A model generated the notes under the pieces. The model did no database searches. It worked only from the letters and a program-made list of their open reading frames with translations, and was not told the DNA's origin. Position numbers and translations under genes: made by a program. DNA of 64,000 nt from an uncultured Clostridia bacterium (GTDB taxonomy: Bacteria; Bacillota; Clostridia; Christensenellales; CAG-138), in contig CALVLD010000007.1 in the NCBI GenBank assembly GCA_944336475.1, positions 1 through 64,000 of the forward strand, given 5' to 3'. Positions 44,016 through 57,042 of this stretch are shown here, one piece after another (position 1 is the first letter of the stretch; each line of letters begins with the position of its first letter).

Positions 44016-44980
44016 GCCTTCTCACCTCCCAACGGCCTTCTCATAGTGAGCTTGTCTATATAGGGTGTGAGTATGTTCATGAGGAGTATGGCGAAAGACA
44101 CGCCCTCCGGATAGCCGGCATATGTCCTTATCACAATGGTCAGCAGACCGCAACCGATTCCGAATATCGCCTTGCCCCATGCGGTGAGAGGAGTCGTAAC
44201 ATAGTCCGTTGCCATGAATATTGCTCCGAGCACCACGCCGCCGCTGAGCACGGCATAGAGCGCATTCACAGCGCTGCCGTGTATGAGCCATGAGAGACCG
44301 AACACCGTCGCAATGAATGTGACCGGGGTATGCCATGTTATCACCTTGCGGAGAAGCAGATACACGCCTCCGAGCACGAGGGCTATTATGCAGGTCTCGC
44401 CCAGCGCGCCGCCTCTTAGGCCCAGCAGCATATCCGTTATCTGTGGGAGAGTCCCCTCCGCACCTCCGAGCAACGCCAGTGGGGTTGCGCTTGCCACCGT
44501 ATCAACAGTCGCAAGCTTGAGCACGTCCGTACTCCGCGCCGCAACGGCGGTCATTGACTCAGTAAAAGCTATAAGCATGAACACCCTTGCGGCTATTGCG
44601 GGGTTGGCAAAGTTCTTGCCGAGACCGCCGAAAAGACACTTTACCACAACTATTGCGAACACACTGCCCACCGCCGCCTGATAGAGCGGTATCGTGGCAG
44701 GAAGGTTCATTGCAAGCAGAAGCCCCGTCACCACGGCGGAGAGATCGCCTATGCTGTTTTTGCGCTTGCAGGCAAGGCAGAACAGCCACTCAGACAGCAC
44801 TGCCGTGCCGATACAGACCGCCATCACCAGAAGGGAGCTGATTCCGAATATGACTATGGATGCTATCGCCGCCGGGGAGAGTGCAATTATTACGTCTGCC
44901 ATGATGCCTCGCGTGGTAACGCCTGCCCTTATATGGGGCGATGCGGAAACTATGAGCTTTTTATCCTGTGGCATTTCCAT
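44012..44980 (-). CDS. rnfD: Rnf complex subunit D
   Basis: A 322-residue membrane protein (NqrB-like). SPHIRAGVTTRGIM is the conserved N-terminus, and VASATPLALL contains the threonine (T166) expected to bind FMN covalently. GKNFANPAIAARVFML is also typical. With RnfG, A and E it forms the Na+- or H+-pumping membrane core. Confidence 0.97.
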   Translation of the reverse strand: MEMPQDKKLIVSASPHIRAGVTTRGIMADVIIALSPAAIASIVIFGISSLLVMAVCIGTAVLSEWLFCLACKRKNSIGDLSAVVTGLLLAMNLPATIPLYQAAVGSVFAIVVVKCLFGGLGKNFANPAIAARVFMLIAFTESMTAVAARSTDVLKLATVDTVASATPLALLGGAEGTLPQITDMLLGLRGGALGETCIIALVLGGVYLLLRKVITWHTPVTFIATVFGLSWLIHGSAVNALYAVLSGGVVLGAIFMATDYVTTPLTAWGKAIFGIGCGLLTIVIRTYAGYPEGVSFAILLMNILTPYIDKLTMRRPLGGEKA

Positions 44981-46299
44981 CAGTTCTTCGCCTCCTTTGC
45001 CTGTTTATATGTGCGAAGCTCCGCCTTTGCCAGCTTATGCCTCTGCACCATCTGCTGATTGGCGGGGCAGACATATGCGCAGACACCGCACTCCATGCAA
45101 AGATCGACCTTGAGTTTGCCAAGCGCATCAAAATCCTTCTGGGAGTATGCCTTTGCTATTGCCGGCGGATTCAGCCGCATTGGGCAGCGGCCGACGCAGC
45201 TACCGCAGCGCAGACAGGGCGTCTCCTCAGGCGCTATGGAATCATGCACGTCAAACGCCAGTATCGCATTTGTGTTTTTGAGTATGGGAACATCGAGATT
45301 CGGCACGGTAGTGCCCATCATGGGCCCACCGTAGAGCACCTTGAACGGCTCGCTCTTGAAGCCGCCGCAGAACTCAAACACATCCGCAAGGGGCGTGCCT
45401 ATGGGTACACGAACGTTCATTGGCTTCGCAACGGCAGACCCGTCTACGGTCACGACCTTGCTGACAAGAGGCATACCTGTTTCGATATAGCTCTGTATCG
45501 CAGCAAGCGTCGTCACGTTGATTATCACAACGCCTACATCCAGGGGCAGCTTGCCCTGCGGAACTACTCTGCCCGTTGTGTTATATATGAGCACCTTCTC
45601 GCCGCCCTGCGGATACATCGACGGAAGCGTCTTTACAGTGACGCCCTCGCCGCCTGCGAACGCTTGCTTGAGCTTTGAAATCGCCTTGGGCTTGTTGCGC
45701 TCTATGCCGAATATGACCTTTTTGGGAAGAAGCAGTTTTTTGAGAAGCTCGATGCCCCGAACGAGCAGCCCGGTGTCGTCGAGCATGGTGCGTGTGTCGC
45801 TTGTTATGTACGGTTCGCACTCGGCTGCGTTGATGAGAAGGTATTCAGCCCTTTCAATGTCCTTGATGGTAAATTTGACCGATGTCGGGAAGCCTGCGCC
45901 ACCCAGACCAACTATTCCGCTGTCACGGATCGCTTTTGCCAGATCATCGAGCGTCTCGACCGTCGGAGGGGTTAATCCCTCCCACCTGCGCATCTCTCCA
46001 TCCGAGCGGATAAATACCGCAGGCGCGCTGCTTCCGTTGCTGAGGACTATATCCTCTACCTTTTGAACCTTGCCGGATACCGTTGCGTGTACCGGCGCAG
46101 ATATAAATCCGTCCGCCTCGGCAATGGGCTGGCCCACCGCCACTACTTCGCCCGCTTTTACTGTGGGCTTTGCAGGCGCACCGATGTGCATAACCACCGG
46201 GATCACTACCGTCTCGGGCGGCGGCATCAACACCGTTTCCGAATCGGCAGTGTTCTTCCTGTGAGGCACATGCACACCGGGCAAACCGAATAGTGCCAT
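44980..46299 (-). CDS. rnfC: Rnf complex subunit C
   Basis: A 439-residue peripheral subunit that reduces NAD+ with electrons from ferredoxin. VGLGGAGFPTSVKF and NAAECEPYITSD form the flavin/NAD site. A SLBB-like region follows, then two 4Fe-4S motifs (CLRCGSCVGRCP, CMECGVCAYVCP). The ATG at 46299 has AGAGGGGG 8 nt upstream. It is the first gene of the operon, behind a perfect promoter. Confidence 0.97.
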   Translation of the reverse strand: MALFGLPGVHVPHRKNTADSETVLMPPPETVVIPVVMHIGAPAKPTVKAGEVVAVGQPIAEADGFISAPVHATVSGKVQKVEDIVLSNGSSAPAVFIRSDGEMRRWEGLTPPTVETLDDLAKAIRDSGIVGLGGAGFPTSVKFTIKDIERAEYLLINAAECEPYITSDTRTMLDDTGLLVRGIELLKKLLLPKKVIFGIERNKPKAISKLKQAFAGGEGVTVKTLPSMYPQGGEKVLIYNTTGRVVPQGKLPLDVGVVIINVTTLAAIQSYIETGMPLVSKVVTVDGSAVAKPMNVRVPIGTPLADVFEFCGGFKSEPFKVLYGGPMMGTTVPNLDVPILKNTNAILAFDVHDSIAPEETPCLRCGSCVGRCPMRLNPPAIAKAYSQKDFDALGKLKVDLCMECGVCAYVCPANQQMVQRHKLAKAELRTYKQAKEAKN

Positions 46300-46390
46300 A
46301 GTTAACCCCCTCTGAAAATCCATTTCCGTTGAGTGCATGGTTCTGCTCGGCATCAAAACCTCATGTAAGCCATACAACTCGCCAGAATAG

Positions 46391-46419
46391 ATTATATCAT
46401 AGCCTGAGAATTGTGTCAA
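46391..46419 (-). promoter_or_regulatory. rnf operon promoter (perfect consensus)
   Basis: On the minus strand: TTGACA, exactly 17 bp, TATAAT. It lies about 90 bp before the rnfC start, so expression is expected to be strong and constitutive unless an activator or repressor acts in the leader. Confidence 0.88.
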
Positions 46420-46518
46420 TTCGTGGCCTCAGGCAATGCCATTGGCATTCCATTTGCACGAGAGCCGTCGCACAATCTAAATTTTTATGATATAATCGTG
46501 CCGTTGGAGGTGTTACTC

Positions 46519-47637
46519 ATGCTTGGAAAATACTCCTTGCGGCATCAGTTACTGCGTCTGCCTGCGCTGCTGATATTTCCACTGACATTGTTTCTCATGC
46601 GGCTCGCCGAGAAGTATCCCGCTTTTACGGAATCCGTCTATTCTCGTAAGGCGTATCCCCGGATAGCAAATATATTTTCCTCCATAACCTCCGCAGTTCC
46701 CTTCTCCATTGCGGAGATTGCGATCGTGCTCGGCGCCGCCGCCATGCTCATTGTGTTCATTGTGAGGTTGGTAAAGCTGTTCCGATTCAAGCTCCGTGAT
46801 CTTATGCGGTTTGTATCACTGCTCATCACATATGCGCTCATCGCAGGCTTCCTGTTCTTTGCCTTCTATGCCCTCTGGGGGCTTAATCAGTTCAGAACTC
46901 CCGTTGCAGAATCCATGAGTCTGCCCGACGGGGAATACTCCGCCTCACAGCTTGAGCAGGTCTGTATGGAGCTTTCCGAAAGGGCGGCTGGGTATCGTGA
47001 GTATGTGCAGGAGGATGCTTCCGGCGTATTCGTTTATTCCGACGGCTTCGATGCTGCTGCTCAGGAGGTGGCCGACGCCTATGCTGAGCTTGGACATAAG
47101 TATGAGCTGTTCAGCATGTATGCCGTGCCTGCAAAGTCTGCGATGTTCTCCGAGGCTCTCTCATATGCGGGCATAGCGGGGATATACATCCCATACACAT
47201 TTGAAGCACATGTGAATACAAATGCACCCGATCTATATCTCGCATTTGACGCTGCGCATGAAACGGCTCACTTCCTGGGCTGGGTGGACGAGTATGAGGC
47301 GAGCTTTGTGGGGTTTCTCGCATGTTTGGAGTCCGACGATGCGGAAGTGCTCTATTCCGGCTACATGAGTGCGCTGAATGAATGTATCAATCAGCTCTAT
47401 CTGTTGGATGAGGACGCTTGCGCTCGGGTCGCAGCGACCTATAGCGACGGCATGCGCAGAGATCTGGTATCCTATCGGGAATACTTGAAGGAGTACTCCG
47501 GCAGCATAAGCGACACGGTTGCCGACATTAACGACGCCTACCTGAAGTTCAACGGGCAAGAGAACGGCATCGAGTCATATTCGGATGTTGTCCAGCTTAT
47601 ATTGAGGTACTTTGACCTTACACGGGTGATAAATTAA
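46519..47637 (+). CDS. DUF3810 family membrane metallopeptidase-like protein
   Basis: A 372-residue protein with three N-terminal helices (about residues 15-35, 60-80, 95-120) and a large domain containing HETAHFLGWVDEYEASF, a zincin-type HExxH motif with a downstream Glu. SEALSYAGIAGIYIPYTFEAHVN is the typical DUF3810 block. Proposed to be a zinc metallopeptidase; no substrate is known. The ATG at 46519 follows TTGGAGGTG. Its stop overlaps the convergent lipoprotein gene by 4 bp. Confidence 0.88.
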   Translation: MLGKYSLRHQLLRLPALLIFPLTLFLMRLAEKYPAFTESVYSRKAYPRIANIFSSITSAVPFSIAEIAIVLGAAAMLIVFIVRLVKLFRFKLRDLMRFVSLLITYALIAGFLFFAFYALWGLNQFRTPVAESMSLPDGEYSASQLEQVCMELSERAAGYREYVQEDASGVFVYSDGFDAAAQEVADAYAELGHKYELFSMYAVPAKSAMFSEALSYAGIAGIYIPYTFEAHVNTNAPDLYLAFDAAHETAHFLGWVDEYEASFVGFLACLESDDAEVLYSGYMSALNECINQLYLLDEDACARVAATYSDGMRRDLVSYREYLKEYSGSISDTVADINDAYLKFNGQENGIESYSDVVQLILRYFDLTRVIN

Positions 47638-48032
47638 GCAAAGCCGACTATTATCGAGAAATTCCCCCCCGTTATATTCCAAGAGAGGGTGAGCATTATG
47701 CCGTCCTTGACATACTGAGGCATGGCTATCTGCCCCTCTACCTTCCAGACCGTTGAACTCTCCCTGCGGACGAACCCATCGGATTCGAGCAACCCAATGT
47801 ATTCAAGGAAATCCTCCTTGGGCACGCCTGTAAATTTGACCGTAACGGCATCGCCGTTGGGATTCGGCTTCTCTGCACCCAGCAGCGTCCCCTCAAGATT
47901 GTACTGAGGCACTGTCGCAAGCGCGGAATACTCCCCCCATATATTGGAGCAGTCCTCACGCTCCGCAGTGCAGGCCGCCAGCCCAAGCGTTATCGTTATA
48001 ACTGCAATTACGAGCGCAAATGTCCTTTTCAC
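47634..48032 (-). CDS. Small lipoprotein
   Basis: A 132-residue exported protein with lipobox LGLAAC. The start is GTG (48030-48032) preceded by AGGGGATGT. The mature part is a small beta-rich domain (VTVKFTGVPKEDFLEYIGLLESDGF), resembling short lipoproteins that track hydrophobic substrates; function unknown. Confidence 0.75.
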   Translation of the reverse strand: MKRTFALVIAVITITLGLAACTAEREDCSNIWGEYSALATVPQYNLEGTLLGAEKPNPNGDAVTVKFTGVPKEDFLEYIGLLESDGFVRRESSTVWKVEGQIAMPQYVKDGIMLTLSWNITGGNFSIIVGFA

Positions 48033-48159
48033 GGCACATCCCCCTATTCAAATCGTTCAGGTCAATACTAACACACATCCTTATGGTTTACAACCCAGAA
48101 AATGCTTTAATAATCATCGGCACTTGTGTAAAAACTCACCATAAAGGAGTGTGTTTTTA

Positions 48160-48879
48160 ATGTTCACGCTGTTTATCCGAACGATTGTGGTATATCTGCT
48201 GGTGTTTGCGGTGGTGCGGCTCATGGGTAAGCGGCAGATAAGCGATATGCAGCCGTTTGATCTTGTTATAACGCTTTTGATAGCTGACCTTGCCTCGGTA
48301 CCCATGAGCGACTCGGCGACGCCCCTGCTGTACGGGGTAATCCCCATACTGGGCCTGTTCATACTGCACAGGGTGGTCGCCCACTTTGCCCTCAAAAGCG
48401 ATCGTGTTCGAACGCTTATGTGCGGCAAGCCCCTGCTCATAATATCGCAGGGGATTGTTGTGGAGGATGCCATGCGTGCGGCAAACTATACATTGAACGA
48501 CCTCACGGAGCAGTTGAGGGTGAAGGATGTATTTTCCATCTCTAAGGTGGAGTATGCCATACTTGAGACAAACGGCTCTCTATCGGTGCTGCTGAAGGGG
48601 GAGCATCAGCAGCCTGACTGCAAGCAGCTTTCACTTGATGCTCCGAGCGCACGACCATCCGTCATACTGGTATCCGATGGCAGGATATGCGACAGTGCGC
48701 TGAAGGATGTCGGACATACTCGAGATTGGCTTTACACCCGGCTCAATCGAATGGGCTATCGAAGCGAGCGTGAATGTCTTTTTGTCTGCCTTGACGACGA
48801 TGGGATGCTCCATGCGCAGGATATGCAAAGACCCAACAAAAGAGCTGAGGCACACTTTTTGCACACGGAGGGCGCATGA
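48160..48879 (+). CDS. DUF421 family membrane protein
   Basis: A 239-residue YetF-type protein. Three N-terminal helices with VRLMGKRQISDMQPFDLVITLLIADLAS are followed by a cytoplasmic DUF421 domain (YTLNDLTEQLRVKDVFSISKVEYAILETNGSLSVLLK). Function is unknown, though linked to sporulation or stress in Firmicutes. ATG 48160 follows AAAGGAGTG. ATGA overlap with the DUF4363-like gene. Confidence 0.92.
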   Translation: MFTLFIRTIVVYLLVFAVVRLMGKRQISDMQPFDLVITLLIADLASVPMSDSATPLLYGVIPILGLFILHRVVAHFALKSDRVRTLMCGKPLLIISQGIVVEDAMRAANYTLNDLTEQLRVKDVFSISKVEYAILETNGSLSVLLKGEHQQPDCKQLSLDAPSARPSVILVSDGRICDSALKDVGHTRDWLYTRLNRMGYRSERECLFVCLDDDGMLHAQDMQRPNKRAEAHFLHTEGA

Positions 48880-49286
48880 ACGGCAAACAGTTGAAAAAGA
48901 ACTCTGCCGCAACCATTGTCGGGTTGGTAATATCCGTATTGCTGCTTGCGGCGATATTCATATTGCCGGAGCTATGCACAGCACGGCTCGGCAAAAGGGC
49001 ACTGCCCCTGCTGGACGCAGTGGAAAGTGCGGCGCTTGCGGGAGATTTTGATTTGGCTGAGCGGAGCGTAGCGGAACTTTGCTCCGTATTGTCGGAATAT
49101 GAGACTAAGCTGAATCTGTTTTCACATCACAAGGATGTTTCTTCAATGATGAATGCGGCCGACAGCGCATCACGGGTAGTTAAAACGCACGACGCAGCAA
49201 GGCTTATGCAGGTAATAGATGACATACGATTCGGTTTGGAATACATCTGCACTGCAAACGACGTGAGCTTATCCGGCATACTATGA
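48876..49286 (+). CDS. DUF4363-like protein
   Basis: A 136-residue protein with one N-terminal helix and an all-alpha extracytoplasmic domain. It matches in size, layout and position the DUF4363 proteins that usually follow DUF421 genes. It starts inside the DUF421 stop, so they are coupled. Confidence 0.75.
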   Translation: MNGKQLKKNSAATIVGLVISVLLLAAIFILPELCTARLGKRALPLLDAVESAALAGDFDLAERSVAELCSVLSEYETKLNLFSHHKDVSSMMNAADSASRVVKTHDAARLMQVIDDIRFGLEYICTANDVSLSGIL

Positions 49287-49287
49287 T

Positions 49288-50430
49288 TCAGTTCAGCCTG
49301 GATATGCACTTGGGCACTATGTTTATGCTGCTCGGTGCGCTGCTGCGCGCATTCCGCACGCAGTGTGTCAGCACCTTGTCCGTCATTATGGAGAACTCGG
49401 GTACGGATAGCTTTGCCCCCATATGCTCAAGGTAGTGGATGAGGACATCGTAGTAGTCGCCTGAACTGCCATACTCCTTTGCAAACCTGGGCAGCAGCTC
49501 CTCATTTATGTAACGCAGTGTGGGCTTTTTGCCAATAAGTTCGAGATCCTCATGGATGGTCTGCATGAGGGCGTGATACGCTTCGCCCTCACCCATGGTG
49601 CGCTCGATATAGTAGTAGCTGCCCTCCAGGCCATAAACGAATCGTTTTGCATCATAGTAACCCAACTTGAGCAAATAATCCGAGTGTTCCGGCGAGAAGT
49701 CAAGTATCGAGCCGAGCGAGCGACTGGGCTCTATGTAGTATATCACGGTGTCGGCGGAGGGCTTTATGCGCTTTTCAATGCCCATGCTACCCTTGAGCCT
49801 TACGGCGATTATACGCTTATGTCCGTGACGGAGGAGCGCGGATATGGGCAGGCTGTCCGATATGCCGCCGTCGGTATAGCGCTTGCCTCCGAGCGGCACA
49901 TTCTTGAAAACGGGCAGATATGCGCTTGCAAGTAGCATATCCCTCATGCTCTCGACCGGCAGTGATTTGACATCGACCTCGACCTCTTCCTTGTCGGTGA
50001 GGGAGTATGTCATGGCGTAGAACTCCACATCAGAGGTTCTGATCTTTTTCTCATCCACATACTCCGTCAAAAGATTGCGCAGGGGCGTAACATCGACACC
50101 GCCCTCACGGGTGAGCGACTTTATGCGCCGCCATATAGGTCTTATCTCCGCAGGCTTGATATCTCCGCTGAAAATTCTTGCCATGAGAGAATCGTCAACG
50201 TCCATTACATCGGAACAGTGTATCCTTCTCCATAACTCCTCGGCAGTGCCAAGCTCACGCATGGTCATAAGCGCACCGTTCAGTGCGCCCACTGACGTAC
50301 CCGACACGGCGTTGTACCTCATGCCCTCCTCCTCGAGGGCACGCCAGACGCCTACCTCGTACGCTCCCTTTGCACCGCCGCCTCCAAGTGCTACGGCATA
50401 TGTGAACGATGGATCAAAATTCTTTTTCAT
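49288..50430 (-). CDS. Patatin-like phospholipase
   Basis: A 380-residue protein with the patatin oxyanion loop GGGGAKGAYEVGV, nucleophile elbow GTSVGA (Ser) and the catalytic Asp in YTDGGISDS. It is expected to cleave acyl chains from membrane lipids or act as a lysophospholipase, cytoplasmic or membrane-bound. It is the third gene after ddl and murF (4-bp overlap with murF), an arrangement that links it to envelope upkeep. Confidence 0.93.
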   Translation of the reverse strand: MKKNFDPSFTYAVALGGGGAKGAYEVGVWRALEEEGMRYNAVSGTSVGALNGALMTMRELGTAEELWRRIHCSDVMDVDDSLMARIFSGDIKPAEIRPIWRRIKSLTREGGVDVTPLRNLLTEYVDEKKIRTSDVEFYAMTYSLTDKEEVEVDVKSLPVESMRDMLLASAYLPVFKNVPLGGKRYTDGGISDSLPISALLRHGHKRIIAVRLKGSMGIEKRIKPSADTVIYYIEPSRSLGSILDFSPEHSDYLLKLGYYDAKRFVYGLEGSYYYIERTMGEGEAYHALMQTIHEDLELIGKKPTLRYINEELLPRFAKEYGSSGDYYDVLIHYLEHMGAKLSVPEFSIMTDKVLTHCVRNARSSAPSSINIVPKCISRLN

Positions 50431-51788
50431 TTCCTCTCCGTATTGCAGATATCTTTCACGACCGTTTCCAGATGTACGCCGTGGGATGCCTTTACCAGAA
50501 GGGTATCCCCCTCTTTAAGCAGTGATACGAGAAGCGGCGCCGCCTGCTCCCTGTCTATGTGCAAACAATCAACGCCGTGTGCCACAGCTCCGCTTGCCAT
50601 GGCCTTGCCGCCCTCTCCCACGGTGATGAGCTTATCCACCCCGACCGTACCTGCAAGCTCGCCTATTTGGTAGTGAAGCCGTTGTGAGTCCTTTCCCAAT
50701 TCCAGCATATCGCCTAACAGGGCTATCCTCCGCCCCGGTACTGTGCCGAGCACATTCAGTGCGGCACTCATGGATGCGGGACTTGCATTATAGCAGTCGT
50801 CGAGTATGGTGAAGCCGTTGTGACGTATTATCCTCATGCGGCTGCCCACGGTGGAGTATGCCGATATTCCCTGGGAAATATCGGCAAGCGATATCCCCAT
50901 GGAAATGCCTGCTGCAGCCGCAGCAAGTGCGTTTTTGACCATATGCAAACCCGCTGCAGGCAGCGTCACATGCTGTGTTTTACCTTCTGCAACAAGGGTA
51001 AATTCGGTGTTCTGTATCCCCTTGGCGCAGATGTCGCAGGCGGTCACATCACAGCCCTCGCCCAGGCCGTAGTAGATGGCTCTGCGGTTTGACGGAACTG
51101 CACAGCCCCTAAGCATATCGTCGTCTCCGTTTAGTATGAGTGTATTTCCGCGCATATGCTCGACAAGCTCCATCTTGGCACGCAGCACGCCCCTGCGGTC
51201 TGCGAGATGCTCGGTATGGACATTCTCAATGTTGGTGAACACGGCGATGTCCGGCATGGCTATCGATGCAAGGCGGCTCATTTCCCCAAAGTGGCTTATG
51301 CCCATTTCGAGCACGGCCGCCGTATGCTCCGGCTCCAGGCGGAACAACGTGCGTGGGAGACCGAGCTCGTTGTTAAAATTCCCCTCGGTCTTAAGCACCG
51401 AATAGCCCTGTGACAGCACGGCTGCGGTAAGCTCCTTTACGCTTGTTTTGCCGACACTGCCGGTTATACCGACAACTGGTATGCCGCTTTTCACTCGGAT
51501 ATACCTGCCTATATCGCCGACCGCCTTGAATGAGGACTCTACAACAAGCTGGGTTATGCCGTAGTCGGGCATCTCCCTCTCCACCACGGCGGCGGCGCAG
51601 CCTGCATTTGCAGCCGCTGCAACAAAGTCGTGCCCATCAAAGCGTTCGCCCCTGAGAGCGATGAACACCCCGTTCTGCACGACCTCCCTGCTGTCGACGG
51701 CTATGCTGCAGACTGCGGCATCGGCAATGCCGCCCACTGGCCTTGCGGATATGGCGGAGGCTATCTCCCTTAGGTTCAGGCTTATCAT
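50427..51788 (-). CDS. murF: UDP-MurNAc-tripeptide--D-Ala-D-Ala ligase
   Basis: A 453-residue Mur ligase that adds D-Ala-D-Ala to the peptidoglycan precursor. Motifs: VVGITGSVGKTSVKELTAAVL (P-loop), NFNNELGLPRTLF, LEMGISHFGEMSRLA and ILDDCYNASPASM. The start at 51788 overlaps ddl by 4 bp; the upstream extension of the frame is not coding. ddl-murF is a functional pair. Confidence 0.97.
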   Translation of the reverse strand: MISLNLREIASAISARPVGGIADAAVCSIAVDSREVVQNGVFIALRGERFDGHDFVAAAANAGCAAAVVEREMPDYGITQLVVESSFKAVGDIGRYIRVKSGIPVVGITGSVGKTSVKELTAAVLSQGYSVLKTEGNFNNELGLPRTLFRLEPEHTAAVLEMGISHFGEMSRLASIAMPDIAVFTNIENVHTEHLADRRGVLRAKMELVEHMRGNTLILNGDDDMLRGCAVPSNRRAIYYGLGEGCDVTACDICAKGIQNTEFTLVAEGKTQHVTLPAAGLHMVKNALAAAAAGISMGISLADISQGISAYSTVGSRMRIIRHNGFTILDDCYNASPASMSAALNVLGTVPGRRIALLGDMLELGKDSQRLHYQIGELAGTVGVDKLITVGEGGKAMASGAVAHGVDCLHIDREQAAPLLVSLLKEGDTLLVKASHGVHLETVVKDICNTERK

Positions 51789-52828
51789 CGTCTTTTTGTC
51801 TTCATGCTTTCGTCGATTATGGTCTGGCAAAGCTTTTCAAAGCTCATCCCGGCTGCCGCCGCCTCCTGCGGAAGCAGGCTTATGGGGGTCATGCCCGGGA
51901 GGGTATTTGCCTCAAGACAGTATATTTCCCCACGCTTGTTCATAATGAAGTCTATCCTGGCATACGCCGAGAGCGACAGTGCGGCATATACTATGCCTGC
52001 CATGCGCTGCATTCGGATGGATGTATCCTTATCGATATCGGCAGGACATATCTCATCCGTCATACCCTTTTGATACTTGTTGCGATAGTCATAGAAGCCC
52101 TGCTTGGGACGGATCTCTATGGGTGGAAGCACCTGAGAGCCCACGAGCCCCACGGAGAACTCCCTGCCGCTTATGTATTCCTCTATAAGCACCCTGTCCT
52201 CATACCTGAAGGCAAGCTGCAGTGCCGATGTGAGCTCTGCCTCCGAATGGACGACGGACACCCCGACCGACGAGCCGCCGCACACGGGCTTTACGACGAG
52301 GGGCATTCCGAGGAGTGCGAGTCCCCTGGGTATGCCGTCCGTCTCAAAGCGTTCACGCCTGACTATGGCGCTGCGTGGCAACTTGAGCGTAGGTATCACC
52401 GAGAGTATCTGCTTTGTAAGCAGCTTATCCATTGCGAGCAAGCTGCCCTTTGCATCGCTGCCGGTATAGCGGATGCCCATAAGATCGAATGCTGCCTGGA
52501 GTCTGCCATCCTCCCCCGCCTCGCCGTGGAGGGCAATAAACACTATATCCGCCTCCCGACATAGCTCCACAACACCCCTGCCGAAAAAGCCGTTACGGTT
52601 TGTGCGCAGGACATCCATATCGGGAGCGACATCGGGTATATCACTTTTAACTGTATCATCAGCACTTGAATTAAAGCGGTTTATTGAAATATCGTCATAA
52701 TCTGCCGCAGAATCCACAACGGCGACCTCGTGACCGCATCTGCGGAGTGCAGAGGCGACCATTGCCCCCGTGGACAACGAAACATCCCTTTCGGGACTGA
52801 GTCCGCCGCACAGCACGGCAATCTTCAT
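51785..52828 (-). CDS. ddl: D-alanine--D-alanine ligase
   Basis: A 347-residue ATP-grasp enzyme that makes D-Ala-D-Ala. Motifs: AVLCGGLSPERDVSLSTG at the N-terminus, FIALHGEAGEDGRLQAAFD (usual HGxxGEDG), VKPVCGGSSVGVS, and LEANTLPGMTPISLLPQEAAAAGM. First gene of ddl-murF-patatin. Confidence 0.97.
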   Translation of the reverse strand: MKIAVLCGGLSPERDVSLSTGAMVASALRRCGHEVAVVDSAADYDDISINRFNSSADDTVKSDIPDVAPDMDVLRTNRNGFFGRGVVELCREADIVFIALHGEAGEDGRLQAAFDLMGIRYTGSDAKGSLLAMDKLLTKQILSVIPTLKLPRSAIVRRERFETDGIPRGLALLGMPLVVKPVCGGSSVGVSVVHSEAELTSALQLAFRYEDRVLIEEYISGREFSVGLVGSQVLPPIEIRPKQGFYDYRNKYQKGMTDEICPADIDKDTSIRMQRMAGIVYAALSLSAYARIDFIMNKRGEIYCLEANTLPGMTPISLLPQEAAAAGMSFEKLCQTIIDESMKTKRR

Positions 52829-52903
52829 AGCTTTATACCGAATCCTTTCACGATTGCTTAAATATCTCTATTCAAAGCGGCGACCACACACCACTCCATT
52901 TTA

Positions 52904-52933
52904 ATTATAGCAGATATTTGCGGATTATGCAAA
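52904..52933 (-). promoter_or_regulatory. Candidate ddl operon promoter
   Basis: On the minus strand TTTGCA, an 18-bp spacer and TATAAT, about 75 bp upstream of ddl. Confidence 0.5.
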
Positions 52934-52941
52934 CACGCAAA

Positions 52942-52970
52942 CGAGCCGTCCCTTTTACGGCGACGGCTCG
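52942..52970 (-). terminator. nifJ terminator
   Basis: The 9-bp perfect stem CGAGCCGTC / GACGGCTCG is followed on the minus strand by TTTGCGTGTTTG. Confidence 0.75.
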
Positions 52971-52988
52971 GATATCGGTCGTTTAATC

Positions 52989-56633
<3,645 letters not shown>

Positions 56634-56637
56634 TTAA

Positions 56638-56787
56638 TTATTCATGAGCGTCTTTGCCAACCACGAGCCGCTCCTGGGGCGGCCTGCGCTCCGCATAGCG
56701 GATCTCACGTTCGGTGGGATGGGGCTCGCCTGCCAGCACTGCGCTCATATCGGGCATATCGACACGGCCTATGGTTTTTTCGCTCAT
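56638..56787 (-). CDS. 49-residue hydrophilic protein
   Basis: A short gene, starting at an ATGA overlap with the preceding 43-residue gene and ending at TAA 56638-56640. The product starts MSEKTIGRVDMPDM and is rich in charged residues with EREIRYAERRPPQERL; it has no membrane segment. The overlap with an upstream gene that has a good ribosome binding site supports translation. No family recognised. Confidence 0.6.
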   Translation of the reverse strand: MSEKTIGRVDMPDMSAVLAGEPHPTEREIRYAERRPPQERLVVGKDAHE

Positions 56788-56915
56788 ATGCATACCATCA
56801 CTGCACCGTCATAGCGCACTCCGCTGCCATGGTCGGTAGCCGTCAGCGCAGCCGCACCAATGGCTATCAGCGCAAGCACAGCAAGAGTTATCAATATGGG
56901 TATAAATCTTTTCAT
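56784..56915 (-). CDS. 43-residue single-helix membrane protein
   Basis: GAAAGGAGAATGTGAA precedes the ATG at 56915. The product has a basic start (MKRF), one hydrophobic helix (IPILITLAVLALIAIGAAAL) and a short tail ending MVCI; it could be a signal anchor or small exported peptide. The stop overlaps the next gene start. No family recognised. Confidence 0.6.
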   Translation of the reverse strand: MKRFIPILITLAVLALIAIGAAALTATDHGSGVRYDGAVMVCI

Positions 56916-57003
56916 TTCACATTCTCCTTTCATAAGGCTTTGAGGCTATTATTTGCGGAAAATGCTGAATTGATTCAATTTATACCGTATTATAGTCGAA
57001 AAA

Positions 57004-57028
57004 GCCGCTCCCCTTTTCAGGAAGCGGC
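57004..57028 (-). terminator. Terminator of the alcohol dehydrogenase gene
   Basis: The stem GCCGCT(T)CC / GGG(G)AGCGGC is followed by TTTTTCGAC on the minus strand. Confidence 0.8.
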
Positions 57029-57042
57029 GGTGTGCATTGCCC

